Below are positions 43,461 to 52,417 of a stretch of 64,000 nt of DNA, one piece after another. The notes under the pieces were generated by a model. That model was given only the letters and a program-made list of their open reading frames with translations, did not search any database and was not told the origin of the DNA. Source of the DNA: DASWOJ01 sp964242415. GTDB lineage: Bacteria; Pseudomonadota; Alphaproteobacteria; Acetobacterales; Acetobacteraceae. The stretch's first letter is position 1, and every line of letters starts with the position of its first letter. The stretch spans positions 1 through 64,000 of the forward strand of contig CAXTAT010000009.1 in the NCBI GenBank assembly GCA_964242415.1, given 5' to 3'. The position numbers and the translations under genes are program-made.

Positions 43461-43820
43461 GTGCCTGGGATGCAGGATGCCGGCGCCGGGCTGCTGTACC
43501 ATGTGCACGTGTTCTGCTGCACCAACCGGCGGCCGGATTCGCATTGGCGGGGCTGCTGCGCCAGCAAAGGCAGCCGGGAGCTGTGCGACTATATGTGCCG
43601 GCTGGGCATGATGCTGGGCGTGCGCCGCATCCGAATCAACCACGCCGGGTGCATGAACGTGTGCGAGCATGGGCCGACCATGGTGATCTATCCGGACGGC
43701 GTTTGGTATAGGTACGAGACGCAGGCCGACGTGGAGGAAATCCTTCGCCGCCATGTGATGGGCGGCAAGCGGGTGGAACGGCTGCTGCTGAACATCGACC
43801 CGGCTACGCTGCACGGCTGA
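43461..43820 (+). CDS. Thioredoxin-like [2Fe-2S] ferredoxin domain protein
   Basis: A 119-residue thioredoxin-fold [2Fe-2S] protein, like the (2Fe-2S) ferredoxins beside metal-handling genes. Cluster cysteines are likely among HVHVFCCTNRRPDSHWRGCC (first pair) and NHAGCMNVCEHGPTMVIYP (second pair). The second part is the conserved CxxxCxxGP-like signature. The start is unclear: GTG 43461 or ATG 43470. It follows the peroxiredoxin by 15 bp. It may deliver electrons to the peroxiredoxin or to an unknown enzyme. Confidence 0.85.
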   Translation: MPGMQDAGAGLLYHVHVFCCTNRRPDSHWRGCCASKGSRELCDYMCRLGMMLGVRRIRINHAGCMNVCEHGPTMVIYPDGVWYRYETQADVEEILRRHVMGGKRVERLLLNIDPATLHG

Positions 43821-43842
43821 CGCCTGTTGTGCGACGATGCTG

Positions 43843-43888
43843 CCTTCCCCCTCTCCCACTTCGGGAGAGGGCCGGGGTGAGGGGGCCT
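43843..43888. repeat. Single arm of the palindromic element, copy 9
   Basis: Only the left arm is present (TCCCCCTCTCCCACTTCGGG then AGAGGGCCGGGGTGAGGGGG). No matching right arm occurs before the SDR gene. It is a half element or a deletion product. Confidence 0.8.
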
Positions 43889-44093
43889 AGCAGGGCCGTC
43901 CCCAACGGACGGGAAAGCCGGGGGCTATCGGTCCTGTCGCTCCGCGTCGGCTGCCTGGCGCCAGGCTGGCACCAAGTGCAAACCCTGCCGGAACACCTCG
44001 CGGAACCCGCGCCCAGGCCGTGACGCCGACCGGCTTGCGCTTGCGGCGCAGGCCAGGGCACGTCAACGATATGATGAGGCGGCGGAGGTGGCG

Positions 44094-44906
44094 ATGCGGA
44101 CCTTGAAGGGTAAGACGGCTCTGGTCACCGGCGCCTCCTCCGGCATCGGCGAGGCCATTGCGCGCCGGCTGGCGCAGGATGGCGCCAACGTGGTCCTGGT
44201 GGCCCGGTCGGAGGCGAAGCTGCGGGCGCTCGCCGCCGCATTGTCGGGGGAGCACGGCATCCGCGCCGCGGTGGTCGTGGCAGACCTGATCCAGCCCGGC
44301 AGCGGCGAGGCCATACGGCGGGACACCGACGCGCAGGGGATTGCGGTGGACGTGCTGGTCAACAACGCGGGCTTCGGCACCTACGGCGCGTTCGAGGACA
44401 TCGAGCCGGGCCGCGAGCAGGACGAGGTGGCGGTGAACGTCGCCGCACTCGTCGGCCTGACGCATGCGTTCCTGCCGCCGATGCTGCTGCGCGGCGAGGG
44501 CGCGATCCTGAATGTCGCCTCGACGGCGGCGTTCCAGCCGGGTCCGTACATGGCGGTGTATGCGGCGACCAAGGCGTTCGTGCTGAGCTTCAGCGAGGCG
44601 CTGTGGGCGGAGTGCCGCGGCCGTGGCGTGCATGTCGTGGCGCTTTGCCCGGGCGCGGTGGAGACGCCGTTCTTTGCAGCCCTGGGTGACGACCGGGCGC
44701 GTCAGGCTCCTGCCCTCTCGCGGATGGCGCGGGTCGAGGACGTGGCGGAGGGCGCCATGCGCGCCCTACGCGGCAACAGGCCGACGCGGATCGTCGGCGG
44801 GCGGAACTGGCTGCTGGCGCAGTCGGTGCGCTTCGTGCCGCGCAGCGTCACGGCCAGGGTGGGGGCGGGGCTGCTGCGGCCGCCGCGCGTGCGGCCCGCG
44901 ACCTGA
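44094..44906 (+). CDS. Short-chain dehydrogenase/reductase (SDR)
   Basis: A 270-residue SDR, a cytoplasmic NAD(P)-dependent oxidoreductase. The cofactor loop is VTGASSGIGEAIAR, the NNAG motif is present (VDVLVNNAGFGTYG), and the catalytic Ser and YxxxK are in NVASTAAFQPGPYMAVYAATK. The ending with AEGAMRALRGNRPTRIVGG resembles the DltE/YqjQ type. The ATG at 44094 has GGAGG 5 nt upstream; GTG 44088 is less likely. It converges on amiR. The substrate cannot be deduced. Confidence 0.93.
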   Translation: MRTLKGKTALVTGASSGIGEAIARRLAQDGANVVLVARSEAKLRALAAALSGEHGIRAAVVVADLIQPGSGEAIRRDTDAQGIAVDVLVNNAGFGTYGAFEDIEPGREQDEVAVNVAALVGLTHAFLPPMLLRGEGAILNVASTAAFQPGPYMAVYAATKAFVLSFSEALWAECRGRGVHVVALCPGAVETPFFAALGDDRARQAPALSRMARVEDVAEGAMRALRGNRPTRIVGGRNWLLAQSVRFVPRSVTARVGAGLLRPPRVRPAT

Positions 44907-44932
44907 CCGTATAGACAGGGCGCACCCATTCG

Positions 44933-45541
44933 TCAGTCAGACGGCGGCCGGGCGCGCAGCAGGTCGTGCGCGTTGATGATGGCGGCGGCCATGTCCTCCA
45001 GGCTCATGCGCTTGGACATCGCCTGGCGGCGGAGCGTCTGGTACGCCTCCTCCTCGGTCATGCCCTGGCTGGCCATCAGGATCAGCCGGGCGCGCTGGAT
45101 GCGCTGCATCCCGGCCAGCTTGCGCTCCAGCTTCTGCACGCGCTGCCCGGCGCCCTGCTGCTGCAGCCAAAGGCTGCGCGCAATGGCAAGCTGCGTCAGC
45201 AGGCCGAACGGGCGGACCGGGCGCTCGATCACCGCATGGGCGCCGATCTCCAGCACCAGTTGCAGGATGGACGGGTTCTCGTACTCCACGACGCCGATCA
45301 CCGTGGGCTGCCGGCGGTCCCCGCCGCGGAACAGCCGGCGCAGCGGCTCGCGGCTGTCGTGCTCGACGGCGAGGACGACGATGTCCGACGCCGCCGCCAC
45401 CTCGTCCGGTAGCGGCCAGACGGTCGTGGTGACGCAGCCAATGCGGCGCAGGTGCTCGACCAGGCTGATGCCCTCGGCGTCGGGCGGGTGCATGACCTCG
45501 ATGCGGAGGCCACGGAGGTCGCGCAGGATTTCGATGGCCAT
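44933..45541 (-). CDS. amiR: ANTAR-domain transcription antiterminator AmiR
   Basis: A 202-residue AmiR/NasT regulator. The N-terminal pseudo-receiver is degenerate (VMHPPDAEGISLVEHLRRIG, no clear phosphorylation Asp). A coiled coil links to the C-terminal ANTAR RNA-binding domain (RLILMASQGMTEEEAYQTLR, RQAMSKRMSLEDMAAAII). AmiR binds paired hairpins in leader RNA and prevents termination; AmiC silences it until an amide binds. The gene lies 24 bp after amiC. The target leader in this window is not obvious. Confidence 0.92.
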   Translation of the reverse strand: MAIEILRDLRGLRIEVMHPPDAEGISLVEHLRRIGCVTTTVWPLPDEVAAASDIVVLAVEHDSREPLRRLFRGGDRRQPTVIGVVEYENPSILQLVLEIGAHAVIERPVRPFGLLTQLAIARSLWLQQQGAGQRVQKLERKLAGMQRIQRARLILMASQGMTEEEAYQTLRRQAMSKRMSLEDMAAAIINAHDLLRARPPSD

Positions 45542-45565
45542 CCCTGCCGCGCCCCCCGTCCGCCG

Positions 45566-46825
45566 TCAGGCTTGCGCTGGGGCGGGCAGGCCGTTGGACC
45601 CGGCGGCTTCAGGCTCGGTGCTTTTACGCTGCTCATTCTCCGACCGGGCGCGCTCGGACCAGCTATCCAGGCGCTGGTCCACGCAGTAGGGGTCCGGCTT
45701 CACCCGCCGGCCGGGGTCCCAGACGACCTGGAACTGCCCGGCGGCGTCGAGCTTGGCGACCCGCGGCCACACGAAGGTGTGGTTCGTGCCGCTGTCGATC
45801 CGCACCCGTCCCTGCGGCGCGTCGTACTCCAAGTCGCCCAGCGCCGCGCGGACCTGGCCGGGATCGTCGGTGCCGGTGCGCTCGATGGCGCTGGCGACCA
45901 GCATGACCTGGAAGTAGGCGGCCTCCGCTCCTGCGGTCACCGCGGCGTCGCTGCCGAAGCGCCCCCGGAAGGCTGCCACGAACTCCGCGGCCGCGGGCGT
46001 CGGCAGGGTGCTGAAGAACGGGGCGGCGGTGATGTGGCCGGCGGCGGCGCCGGGCTGCATCTCGGCGACCTCGGCCTCGCTGGTGGTCAGGCTGGCGATC
46101 GGCATACGGGCCGGGTCGAAGCCGGCCTGCCGGTAGGCCTCGTAGAACACCGCGGTCGAGCGGCCGACGACGGTGGAGAAGATCATGTCGGGCCGGGTGC
46201 GGCCGATCTGCGCGATGGCCTTGTTGAAATCCTTTGGCCCGGCGTCGAGCGGGACATAGATCTCGTCGGTCACCACGCCGCCGGCCTGGCGCGCCAGGTC
46301 CGCCATGATGCGGTTCGACTCGTAGGGATAGACGTAGTTGGAGCCGACGAACAGGATGCGCTTGCCATAGCGGCCGAACAGGTAGCGGGCCAGCGGCAGG
46401 GAGTTCTGGTTGGGCGCGGACCCGGTGTAGATGCAGTTGGGCGAGTACTCGAAGCCCTCGTACAGCGTTGGATACATCAGCAGGCCGCGGTAGGCCTCGA
46501 CCACCGGCAGCACTGCCTTGCGGGTGCTGGACATATAGCAGCCGAAGATCAGCCGCACGCCGTCCTTGCCCAGCAGCCGCTCCGCGAGGGCGTGGAACTG
46601 CTTTGGGTTGGAGGCCGGGTCGTAGGCGACCAGCTCGACTGGGCGGCCGCGGATGCCGCCGGCCGCGTTGATCGCCTCCACGGCGAGGGTGGTGGCGTTG
46701 AGCTGGGTGGTCTCGACCGCCGCCGTCACGCCGGAGCGCGAGAACAGGACGCCGAACCGCCAGGGCGCAGCTAGGTCGGCAGGCGGCATTGGGTGTGCAT
46801 CGGTTTGTCGCTGTTTCCTGGTCAC
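45566..46825 (-). CDS. amiC: Amide sensor and negative regulator AmiC
   Basis: A 419-residue AmiC-type protein. AmiC is a periplasmic-binding-protein fold that stays in the cytoplasm and holds AmiR inactive; short amides release it. Recognisable segments are FGVLFSRSGVTAAVETTQL, GCYMSSTRKAVLPVVEAYRG, LYEGFEYSPNCIYTGSAPNQ, SNYVYPYESNRIM and ASLTTSEAEVAEM, very like Pseudomonas AmiC. No signal peptide, as expected. The start is probably GTG 46825 (AGGA close upstream); ATG 46789 is the other choice. Residues after KPDPYCVDQRLDSW form a polar tail. It is upstream of amiR. Confidence 0.94.
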   Translation of the reverse strand: MTRKQRQTDAHPMPPADLAAPWRFGVLFSRSGVTAAVETTQLNATTLAVEAINAAGGIRGRPVELVAYDPASNPKQFHALAERLLGKDGVRLIFGCYMSSTRKAVLPVVEAYRGLLMYPTLYEGFEYSPNCIYTGSAPNQNSLPLARYLFGRYGKRILFVGSNYVYPYESNRIMADLARQAGGVVTDEIYVPLDAGPKDFNKAIAQIGRTRPDMIFSTVVGRSTAVFYEAYRQAGFDPARMPIASLTTSEAEVAEMQPGAAAGHITAAPFFSTLPTPAAAEFVAAFRGRFGSDAAVTAGAEAAYFQVMLVASAIERTGTDDPGQVRAALGDLEYDAPQGRVRIDSGTNHTFVWPRVAKLDAAGQFQVVWDPGRRVKPDPYCVDQRLDSWSERARSENEQRKSTEPEAAGSNGLPAPAQA

Positions 46826-46932
46826 GGGTCCTATGGTCGCATACCGTACGCGGCGCGCCCAGCAAGAGTGCGATCAATATATGTCAGCCGGCGTTGGATG
46901 ACGGGGTCGTCGCGTACGGCGTGGAATGGCGC

Positions 46933-47082
46933 CTGCTCCCTCTCCCTGCGGGAGAGGGTTGGGGTGAGGGGGGCCGCAAGCGCCAAACCCGGCACGCTTG
47001 GGAGCGGATTTCGTGCTCAACGGGCAGATTAGGCCCTTGCCGCCTCCCTCACCCCGGCCATCCCGGAGGGAGAGGGGGCAGG
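46933..47082. repeat. About 150 bp palindromic intergenic element, copy 10
   Basis: Left arm GCTCCCTCTCCCTGCGGGAG then TTGGGGTGAGGGG, right arm CCCTCACCCCGGCCATCCCG then GAGGGAGAGGGGGCAGG with a small deletion. The spacer is clearly related to copy 7. It lies in the divergent gap between amiC and the DUF3750 gene. The rest of that gap (46826-46932) holds an AT-richer stretch near 46873-46880 (ATCAATATATG) but no assignable promoter. Confidence 0.85.
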
Positions 47083-47166
47083 AAGCGGGATTTTGATCGC
47101 AAATGCGGCAGACCTGCGTCGAACGATCATGGCGCACGCTGCCCCGACGCACCAAATTGACAGGCT

Positions 47167-47955
47167 ATGATCATGCTCAAGCTCGGCCTCCTGCTGTTCG
47201 TGCTGTTTTACCTGCTGCCGCTTGCAACCTCCGCCACGCTCTACCGCCTTGAGGGCACGGGGGCGGGCTGGCAGACCGCCGACCGCTCCAGCGCCGGGCT
47301 GCTGCCGCCGCCGGCCAGCAGTCCGGCCGCCATGGTGCGGGTGTTCTCGGCGCAGACGGTGCGCTGGCGCGGCATCTTCGCCACCCATAGCTGGATCGTG
47401 CTCAAGCCGGCGGGCGCTGCGGCCTACACCCGCTACGACTACACGGCCTGGGGCGAGCCGATCCGGATGAACGGCTTCGAGCCTGATGGACGCTGGTTCG
47501 GCCGGCTGCCGGAGTTGGTGTTTGCCGCCGATGGTCCAGCCGCCGAGGCGATGATCCCCCGCGTGCAGGCGGCGGTGCGCGACTATGCCTGGCGCAAGCA
47601 GGGCGACTACCGCGCCTGGCCGGGGCCGAACTCCAACACCTTCGTCGCCGCCGTGCTGGACGCGGTTCCCGGCATCCATGCAGCGCTGCCGCCGACGGCG
47701 ATCGGCAAGGACTACCCCTATGACGGCCGGTGGCTGCGGCGGACCCCGTCCGGCACCGGCATCCAGTTGTCGCTGGGCGGGTATGCCGGCGTGACCCTGG
47801 CCTGGGTGGAGGGCTTTGAGCTCAACATCCTTGGCGCGGTGGCCGGGCTTGACCTGCGGCGTCCGGCGATCAAGCTGCCGGGGCTGGGGCGCATCGGCAT
47901 GCGCGGCCCGGACGGCCCGGCAACCCCGGGCTGGGGCGCCGCGGCGGCGACCTGA
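47167..47955 (+). CDS. DUF3750 domain protein
   Basis: A 262-residue protein with an N-terminal membrane anchor or signal (KLGLLLFVLFYLLPLATSAT). The body carries the DUF3750 pattern: RGIFATHSWIVLKPAGAAAY, RYDYTAWGEPIRMN, PDGRWFGRLPELVF and GPNSNTFVAAVLDAVPG. Function is unknown for the family; it is probably exported to the periplasm or membrane-anchored. It begins 84 bp after the palindromic element and stands apart from the amide genes. Confidence 0.85.
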   Translation: MIMLKLGLLLFVLFYLLPLATSATLYRLEGTGAGWQTADRSSAGLLPPPASSPAAMVRVFSAQTVRWRGIFATHSWIVLKPAGAAAYTRYDYTAWGEPIRMNGFEPDGRWFGRLPELVFAADGPAAEAMIPRVQAAVRDYAWRKQGDYRAWPGPNSNTFVAAVLDAVPGIHAALPPTAIGKDYPYDGRWLRRTPSGTGIQLSLGGYAGVTLAWVEGFELNILGAVAGLDLRRPAIKLPGLGRIGMRGPDGPATPGWGAAAAT

Positions 47956-48010
47956 GCGCGGCGCCGGTCCCGGCCCCGCGACGCAGGCCCCGCAACACAG
48001 GAGAAGTCTG

Positions 48011-49027
48011 ATGCGCGCAGTCGGCTATGAGCACTCGCGGCCCATCGAGGACGCGGCATCGCTGGTGGACATCGAGTTGCCGCGGCCGGAGGCGCAGGGC
48101 CGCGACATCCTGGTCGCCGTCCGCGCCGTGTCGGTGAACCCCGTGGACACCAAGGTTCGCATGCGTGCCCAGCCCGACCCCGGGGATTGGAAGGTGCTCG
48201 GATGGGACGCGGCCGGCACCGTCGAGGCCGTCGGTCCCGAGGCCACCCTGTTCCGGCCAGGCGACGAGGTGTTCTACGCCGGGGCGCTGGGCCGCCCTGG
48301 GACGAATGCCGAGTTCCACCTGGTCGATGAGCGCATCGCCGGGCGCAAGCCGGCCTTGCTGTCGTTCACCGAGGCGGCTGCGCTGCCGCTGACGGCCATC
48401 ACGGCGTGGGAGGCGCTGTTCGACCGCCTCGATGTCCACCGGCCGGTGCCGGGTGCCGGTGCCATACTGATTATTGGCGGGGCCGGCGGCGTCGGCTCCA
48501 TCGCCACGCAGCTTGCCCGGCAACTCACCGGCCTGACTGTCATCACGACCGCCTCGCGGCCGGAGACGCGGGCGTGGAGCCAGGCGCTTGGCGCGCACCA
48601 TGTGATCGACCATGCGAAGCCGCTGGCGGCGGAGGTGGCGGCGCTTGGGATCGGGGCGCCGGGGTTTGTGTTCTCGACCACGAACACCGGGCGGCACCTT
48701 GCCGAGGTCGCCACGCTGATTGCGCCGCAGGGCCGGTTTGCGGTGATCGACGACCCGCCGGCGCTCGACGTGCTGCCGTTCAAGCAGAAGGGCGTGTCCA
48801 CTCACTGGGAGTTCATGTTCACGCGCTCGATGTTCGAGACCGCCGACATCGGCGAGCAGGGCGTGTTGCTGAACGAGGTGGCCCGGCTGGTCGATGCCGG
48901 CACGCTGCGGACGACGCTGGGCGAGAGATTTGGCGCGATTAATGCCGGCAATCTCCGGCGTGCCCATGCGCTGCTGGAGAGCGGGCGGGCCAAGGGCAAG
49001 ATCGTGCTGGAGGGGTTTGGCGGGTAG
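48011..49027 (+). CDS. Zinc-type alcohol dehydrogenase-like / quinone oxidoreductase
   Basis: A 338-residue MDR-superfamily oxidoreductase. It has the GroES-like N-terminal domain (VSVNPVDTKVRMRAQP, LGWDAAGTVEAVG) and the NAD(P)-binding motif ILIIGGAGGVGSIATQLARQ. Structural and catalytic zinc cysteines are not evident, so it fits the zinc-free quinone reductase group (ZADH family). GGAGAAG precedes the ATG at 48011. Substrate unknown. Confidence 0.92.
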   Translation: MRAVGYEHSRPIEDAASLVDIELPRPEAQGRDILVAVRAVSVNPVDTKVRMRAQPDPGDWKVLGWDAAGTVEAVGPEATLFRPGDEVFYAGALGRPGTNAEFHLVDERIAGRKPALLSFTEAAALPLTAITAWEALFDRLDVHRPVPGAGAILIIGGAGGVGSIATQLARQLTGLTVITTASRPETRAWSQALGAHHVIDHAKPLAAEVAALGIGAPGFVFSTTNTGRHLAEVATLIAPQGRFAVIDDPPALDVLPFKQKGVSTHWEFMFTRSMFETADIGEQGVLLNEVARLVDAGTLRTTLGERFGAINAGNLRRAHALLESGRAKGKIVLEGFGG

Positions 49028-49035
49028 CGGGGACG

Positions 49036-49191
49036 CTTCTCCCTCTCCCGGAGGGAGAGGGTCGGGGTGAGGGAAGCGGCAAGCATCAGTCGCCGCAGGG
49101 TTGAGAGTTAGGCTCTGCTCTCGTTTAGCCGAGTGACGCTCTCCCGGCTTCCCTCACCCCGGCCCTCTCCCGGAGGGAGAGGGGGCAGAGG
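49036..49191. repeat. About 155 bp palindromic intergenic element, copy 11
   Basis: Left arm CTTCTCCCTCTCCCGGAGGG then TCGGGGTGAGGGAAGC, right arm CTTCCCTCACCCCGGCCCTC then GGAGGGAGAGGGGGCAG. Both arms are complete. It lies between two convergent genes. Confidence 0.88.
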
Positions 49192-49217
49192 CGGGCTGGT
49201 CAAGTGAGTGGCCCCTG

Positions 49218-51053
49218 TTACGCTTCGGCGAAGCCTTGAGACTGCCGGCTCCAGGCCCGTGCGTAGGCGCCGCCCCGCGCCAGCAGCTCCGTATGGGTGC
49301 CCTGCTCGACGATGCGGCCGCCGTCCAGCAGCACCAGACGGTCCATGCGCGCGATGGTGGACAGCCGGTGGGCGATGGCGATCACCGTGCGGCCCTGCAT
49401 CAGCGTGTCCAGCCCCTGCTGGATCGCCGCCTCGACCTCGCTGTCCAGCGCCGACGTTGCCTCATCCAGGACCAGGATCGGCGCGTCGCGCAGCACCACG
49501 CGGGCGATCGCCACACGCTGCCGCTGGCCGCCGGACAGCTTTACCCCGCGCTCGCCGACGTGCGCCGCGTAGCCCCGGCGGCCGTTCCAGTCCTCCAGGC
49601 CCAGGATGAATTCGTGCGCCTGCGCCCGGCGGGCCGCGTCCTCCACCTCGGCCTCGGTGGCGCCGGGCCGGCCGTAGCGGATGTTGTCCAGGATCGAGCG
49701 GTGCAGCAGCGAGGTGTCCTGCGTCACCATGCCGATGTTGGCCCGCAGGCTCTCCTGCGTGACCCCGGCGATGTCCTGCCCGTCGATTAGCACCCGCCCG
49801 GCGTCCGGCCGGTAGAAGCCGAGCAGCAGATTTACCAGGGTGGACTTGCCCGCCCCCGACGCGCCGACCAGGCCCACGCGCTCGCCGGGGCGTATGGACA
49901 GGTCGATGCCGTGCAGCACGCCGCGCTCCGAGCCGTAGCCGAAATGCACCCCTTCGAAGCGGATCGCGCCGCCGGTCAGCCGCAGGTCGGACGCCCCCGG
50001 CGCGTCCGGCATGTCGCGCGGCACGGCGATGCTGCGCATGCCGTCCTGCACCAGGCCGATGTTCTCGAACATCCCCGTGATGCTGCGCGCCACCCAGCCG
50101 GCCATGTTGGTCACCTGGAACGACAGCGGCAGCGCGGTCAGCACCGTCGCCACGCCGATGCGGCCCCATGTCCACAGCAGGACCGCCACGGTCGCCATCG
50201 CCAGCAGCAGCAGGGCGTTGATCACTGCAAGGCTAGCCGTCATCGCCGTGATCGCCCGGGTTTGCGCGCGGAACGCCGCGGTGTGGTCCTCGACCGTTTC
50301 CTGCACGAAGCCGTCCTCGTCCTTGACGCGGGCGAACAGCTTGACGGTCAGGATGTTGGTGTAGCTGTCCACCACGCGCCCGGTCAGCAGGGAACGCATC
50401 TCGCTGACCCGGCGCGACCGCTCCCGCAGCCGCGGTACCGTCCAACTGAGCAACGCGGCGTAGGCGGCGAACCAGGCCAGGATCGGCATCGCCAGCCGCC
50501 AGTCGGTGGCGGCCAGCAGGACCATCGCGCTGCCGCCATACAGCAGGATGTACCAGATCGCGTCCACGCCGACGACGAGCACCTCACGCAAGGCCGGGCC
50601 GGTCTGCAGCACCCGGTTGGCGATGCGGCCGGCGAAGTCGTTCTGGAAGAAGCTCCAGGACTGGCGGACGACGTGCCAGTGGCTCTGCCAGCGGATGCGG
50701 TTGGACAGGCCGGGGTTGAGCGCCTGGTTGATCAGCAGGAACTCCAGCGTCAGGAAGCCCGGACGCACCAGCATCACCAGCCCGGCCATGGCGGCAAGCT
50801 GCGGCCACTCGTCATGCAGCAGGGTGGCGCGGTCGTGGGTGGAGACCAGCCCGGCCACCCGGCCGATGCAGACCGGGATGGCAACGTCCATCGCCGCCGT
50901 CACCAGCCCGACGCCAAGCAGCAGCAGCAGGACGCCGCGCGCCTGCCGGGCGAAGTGCCAGAAGAACGGCAGCAGCCGATCCGGCGGCCGTTGGTCGATG
51001 ACGGGGCCGGTGGGCTGGACCAGCCCCTCGAAGTGCTGGAACAGCCGCTGCAT
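49218..51053 (-). CDS. ABC exporter, fused membrane and ATPase domains (MsbA-like)
   Basis: A 611-residue half-transporter. Residues about 35-330 form a six-span ABC exporter domain (HFARQARGVLLLLLGVGLVT to VLTALPLSFQVTNMAGW). The C-terminal ATPase has Walker A GASGAGKST, signature LSGGQRQRVAIARVV and Walker B ILVLDEATSALDSEV, then IAIAHRLSTI. It would act as a homodimer exporting a lipid, drug or peptide. The ATG at 51053 lies 11 bp after the aldo/keto reductase gene, so both are co-transcribed. Confidence 0.93.
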   Translation of the reverse strand: MQRLFQHFEGLVQPTGPVIDQRPPDRLLPFFWHFARQARGVLLLLLGVGLVTAAMDVAIPVCIGRVAGLVSTHDRATLLHDEWPQLAAMAGLVMLVRPGFLTLEFLLINQALNPGLSNRIRWQSHWHVVRQSWSFFQNDFAGRIANRVLQTGPALREVLVVGVDAIWYILLYGGSAMVLLAATDWRLAMPILAWFAAYAALLSWTVPRLRERSRRVSEMRSLLTGRVVDSYTNILTVKLFARVKDEDGFVQETVEDHTAAFRAQTRAITAMTASLAVINALLLLAMATVAVLLWTWGRIGVATVLTALPLSFQVTNMAGWVARSITGMFENIGLVQDGMRSIAVPRDMPDAPGASDLRLTGGAIRFEGVHFGYGSERGVLHGIDLSIRPGERVGLVGASGAGKSTLVNLLLGFYRPDAGRVLIDGQDIAGVTQESLRANIGMVTQDTSLLHRSILDNIRYGRPGATEAEVEDAARRAQAHEFILGLEDWNGRRGYAAHVGERGVKLSGGQRQRVAIARVVLRDAPILVLDEATSALDSEVEAAIQQGLDTLMQGRTVIAIAHRLSTIARMDRLVLLDGGRIVEQGTHTELLARGGAYARAWSRQSQGFAEA

Positions 51054-51064
51054 GGGTCGTCGGA

Positions 51065-52051
51065 TCAGCGGTTCAGCGCCGCCATCGCCGCGGCGGGGTA
51101 GCGGGTGCCGGCGGCGGCGCCGGGCGGCAGCGCCTGGTCGAGCCGGGCGAGGTCGTCCGTGGTCAGCGCCACGTCCAGCGCACCCACGTTCTGTTCGAGG
51201 TAGGTGCGGCGCTTGGTGCCGGGGATGGGCACGATGTCCTCGCCCTGCGCCAGCACCCAGGCCAGCGCCAGTTGCGCCGCCGTGCAGCCCTTGGCGGCGG
51301 CGAGGGCGGCAATCGCGTCCACCAGGCCCAGGTTGTGCTGCAGGTTCTCGCCCTGGAAGCGCGGGGCGTTGCGGCGGAAGTCGCCCTCGGCGATGTCCTC
51401 CGCGCGCCGAATTTGCCCGGTGAGGAAGCCGCGGCCCAGGGGGCTGTAGGGCACGAAGCCGATGCCAAGCTCGCGCAGGGTCGGCAGCAGATCGCTCTCG
51501 GGTTCGCGGCTCCACAGCGAGTACTCGGTCTGCACGGCGGTGATCGGGTGGACGGCGTGGGCGCGGCGGATGGTGGCCGGCGCGGCCTCGCACAGGCCGA
51601 GGTAGCGCACCTTGCCGGCGCGCACGAGGTCGGCCATGGCGCCGACGGTGTCCTCGATCGGCACCTGCGGGTCGACGCGGTGCTGGTAGTATAGGTCGAT
51701 CAGCTTCAGCCCGGTCCGCCGCAGGCTGGCGTCGCAGGCCTGGCGCACATAGTCGGGGTGGCCGTTGATGCCGCGGAAGCTGCCGTCCTCGCCGCGGACG
51801 TTGCCGAACTTGGTGGCGAAGACCACCCACTCGGGGCGGTCGCGGGCGACGCGGCCGATCATCTCCTCGTTGCGACCGACGCCGTACATGTCGGCGCTGT
51901 CGAGGAAGTTGATCCCGAGGTCGAGCGCGCGGTGCAGCGTGGCGACCGACTCGGCATCGTCCCGCCCGGCATAGAACTCCGACATGCCCATGCAGCCTAG
52001 GCCGATGGCCGACACCTCTAGCCCCTGGGTGCCCAGCTTGCGCATCTTCAT
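51065..52051 (-). CDS. Aldo/keto reductase
   Basis: A 328-residue NADPH-dependent AKR with a TIM-barrel fold. It opens RKLGTQGLEVSAIGLGCMGM. The catalytic tetrad is visible: Asp and Tyr in LDSADMYG, Lys in VFATKFGN, and His in DLYYQHRVDP. The C-terminal cofactor segment is PIPGTKRRTYLEQN. Typical of the large AKR group related to IolS or YajO; substrate unknown. It is divergent from the lactate permease gene. Confidence 0.94.
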   Translation of the reverse strand: MKMRKLGTQGLEVSAIGLGCMGMSEFYAGRDDAESVATLHRALDLGINFLDSADMYGVGRNEEMIGRVARDRPEWVVFATKFGNVRGEDGSFRGINGHPDYVRQACDASLRRTGLKLIDLYYQHRVDPQVPIEDTVGAMADLVRAGKVRYLGLCEAAPATIRRAHAVHPITAVQTEYSLWSREPESDLLPTLRELGIGFVPYSPLGRGFLTGQIRRAEDIAEGDFRRNAPRFQGENLQHNLGLVDAIAALAAAKGCTAAQLALAWVLAQGEDIVPIPGTKRRTYLEQNVGALDVALTTDDLARLDQALPPGAAAGTRYPAAAMAALNR

Positions 52052-52251
52052 GGTGGTTCTCCGTATGGTGGGGCTTCTAACCCTGCGGGCGCGCGGAAGT
52101 TCAAGCTGGCTGGGCGGCGCCAGCCTGCACGGGGGGAGCAGCAGGTGCCGGCGTCGATCCGGTTGGCCAGCGCGGCTGGCCTGCTGGGCGCTGGCCATGC
52201 AGGGGGACCAACCCTGCACGCGCGAACCCGGGGGCGGCCGGCATGGCTCTC

Positions 52252-52280
52252 TTGCACCAAAATACTGGAAAGTCTTTAAT
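52252..52280 (+). promoter_or_regulatory. Possible sigma-70 promoter of the lactate permease gene
   Basis: TTGCAC (52252-52257) and TTTAAT (52275-52280) are 17 bp apart in the only AT-rich part of the 366-bp divergent gap 52052-52417. The -10 matches at five of six bases, the -35 only partly. Transcription would start near 52287, about 130 nt before the gene. I see nothing else in this gap. Confidence 0.35.
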
Positions 52281-52417
52281 TGTGCGCCCAGCCGCAAGAT
52301 TTCGGTTGGTGCCCGGCGCTGGATGCGTCAAACCCCAGGGACGCGCATCCCGCGCCAAATGCGTCAGCCGAATAGGCTGGCGAAGGCGCAGCATGCGCCG
52401 CCGACCTGGGAGGTTCA

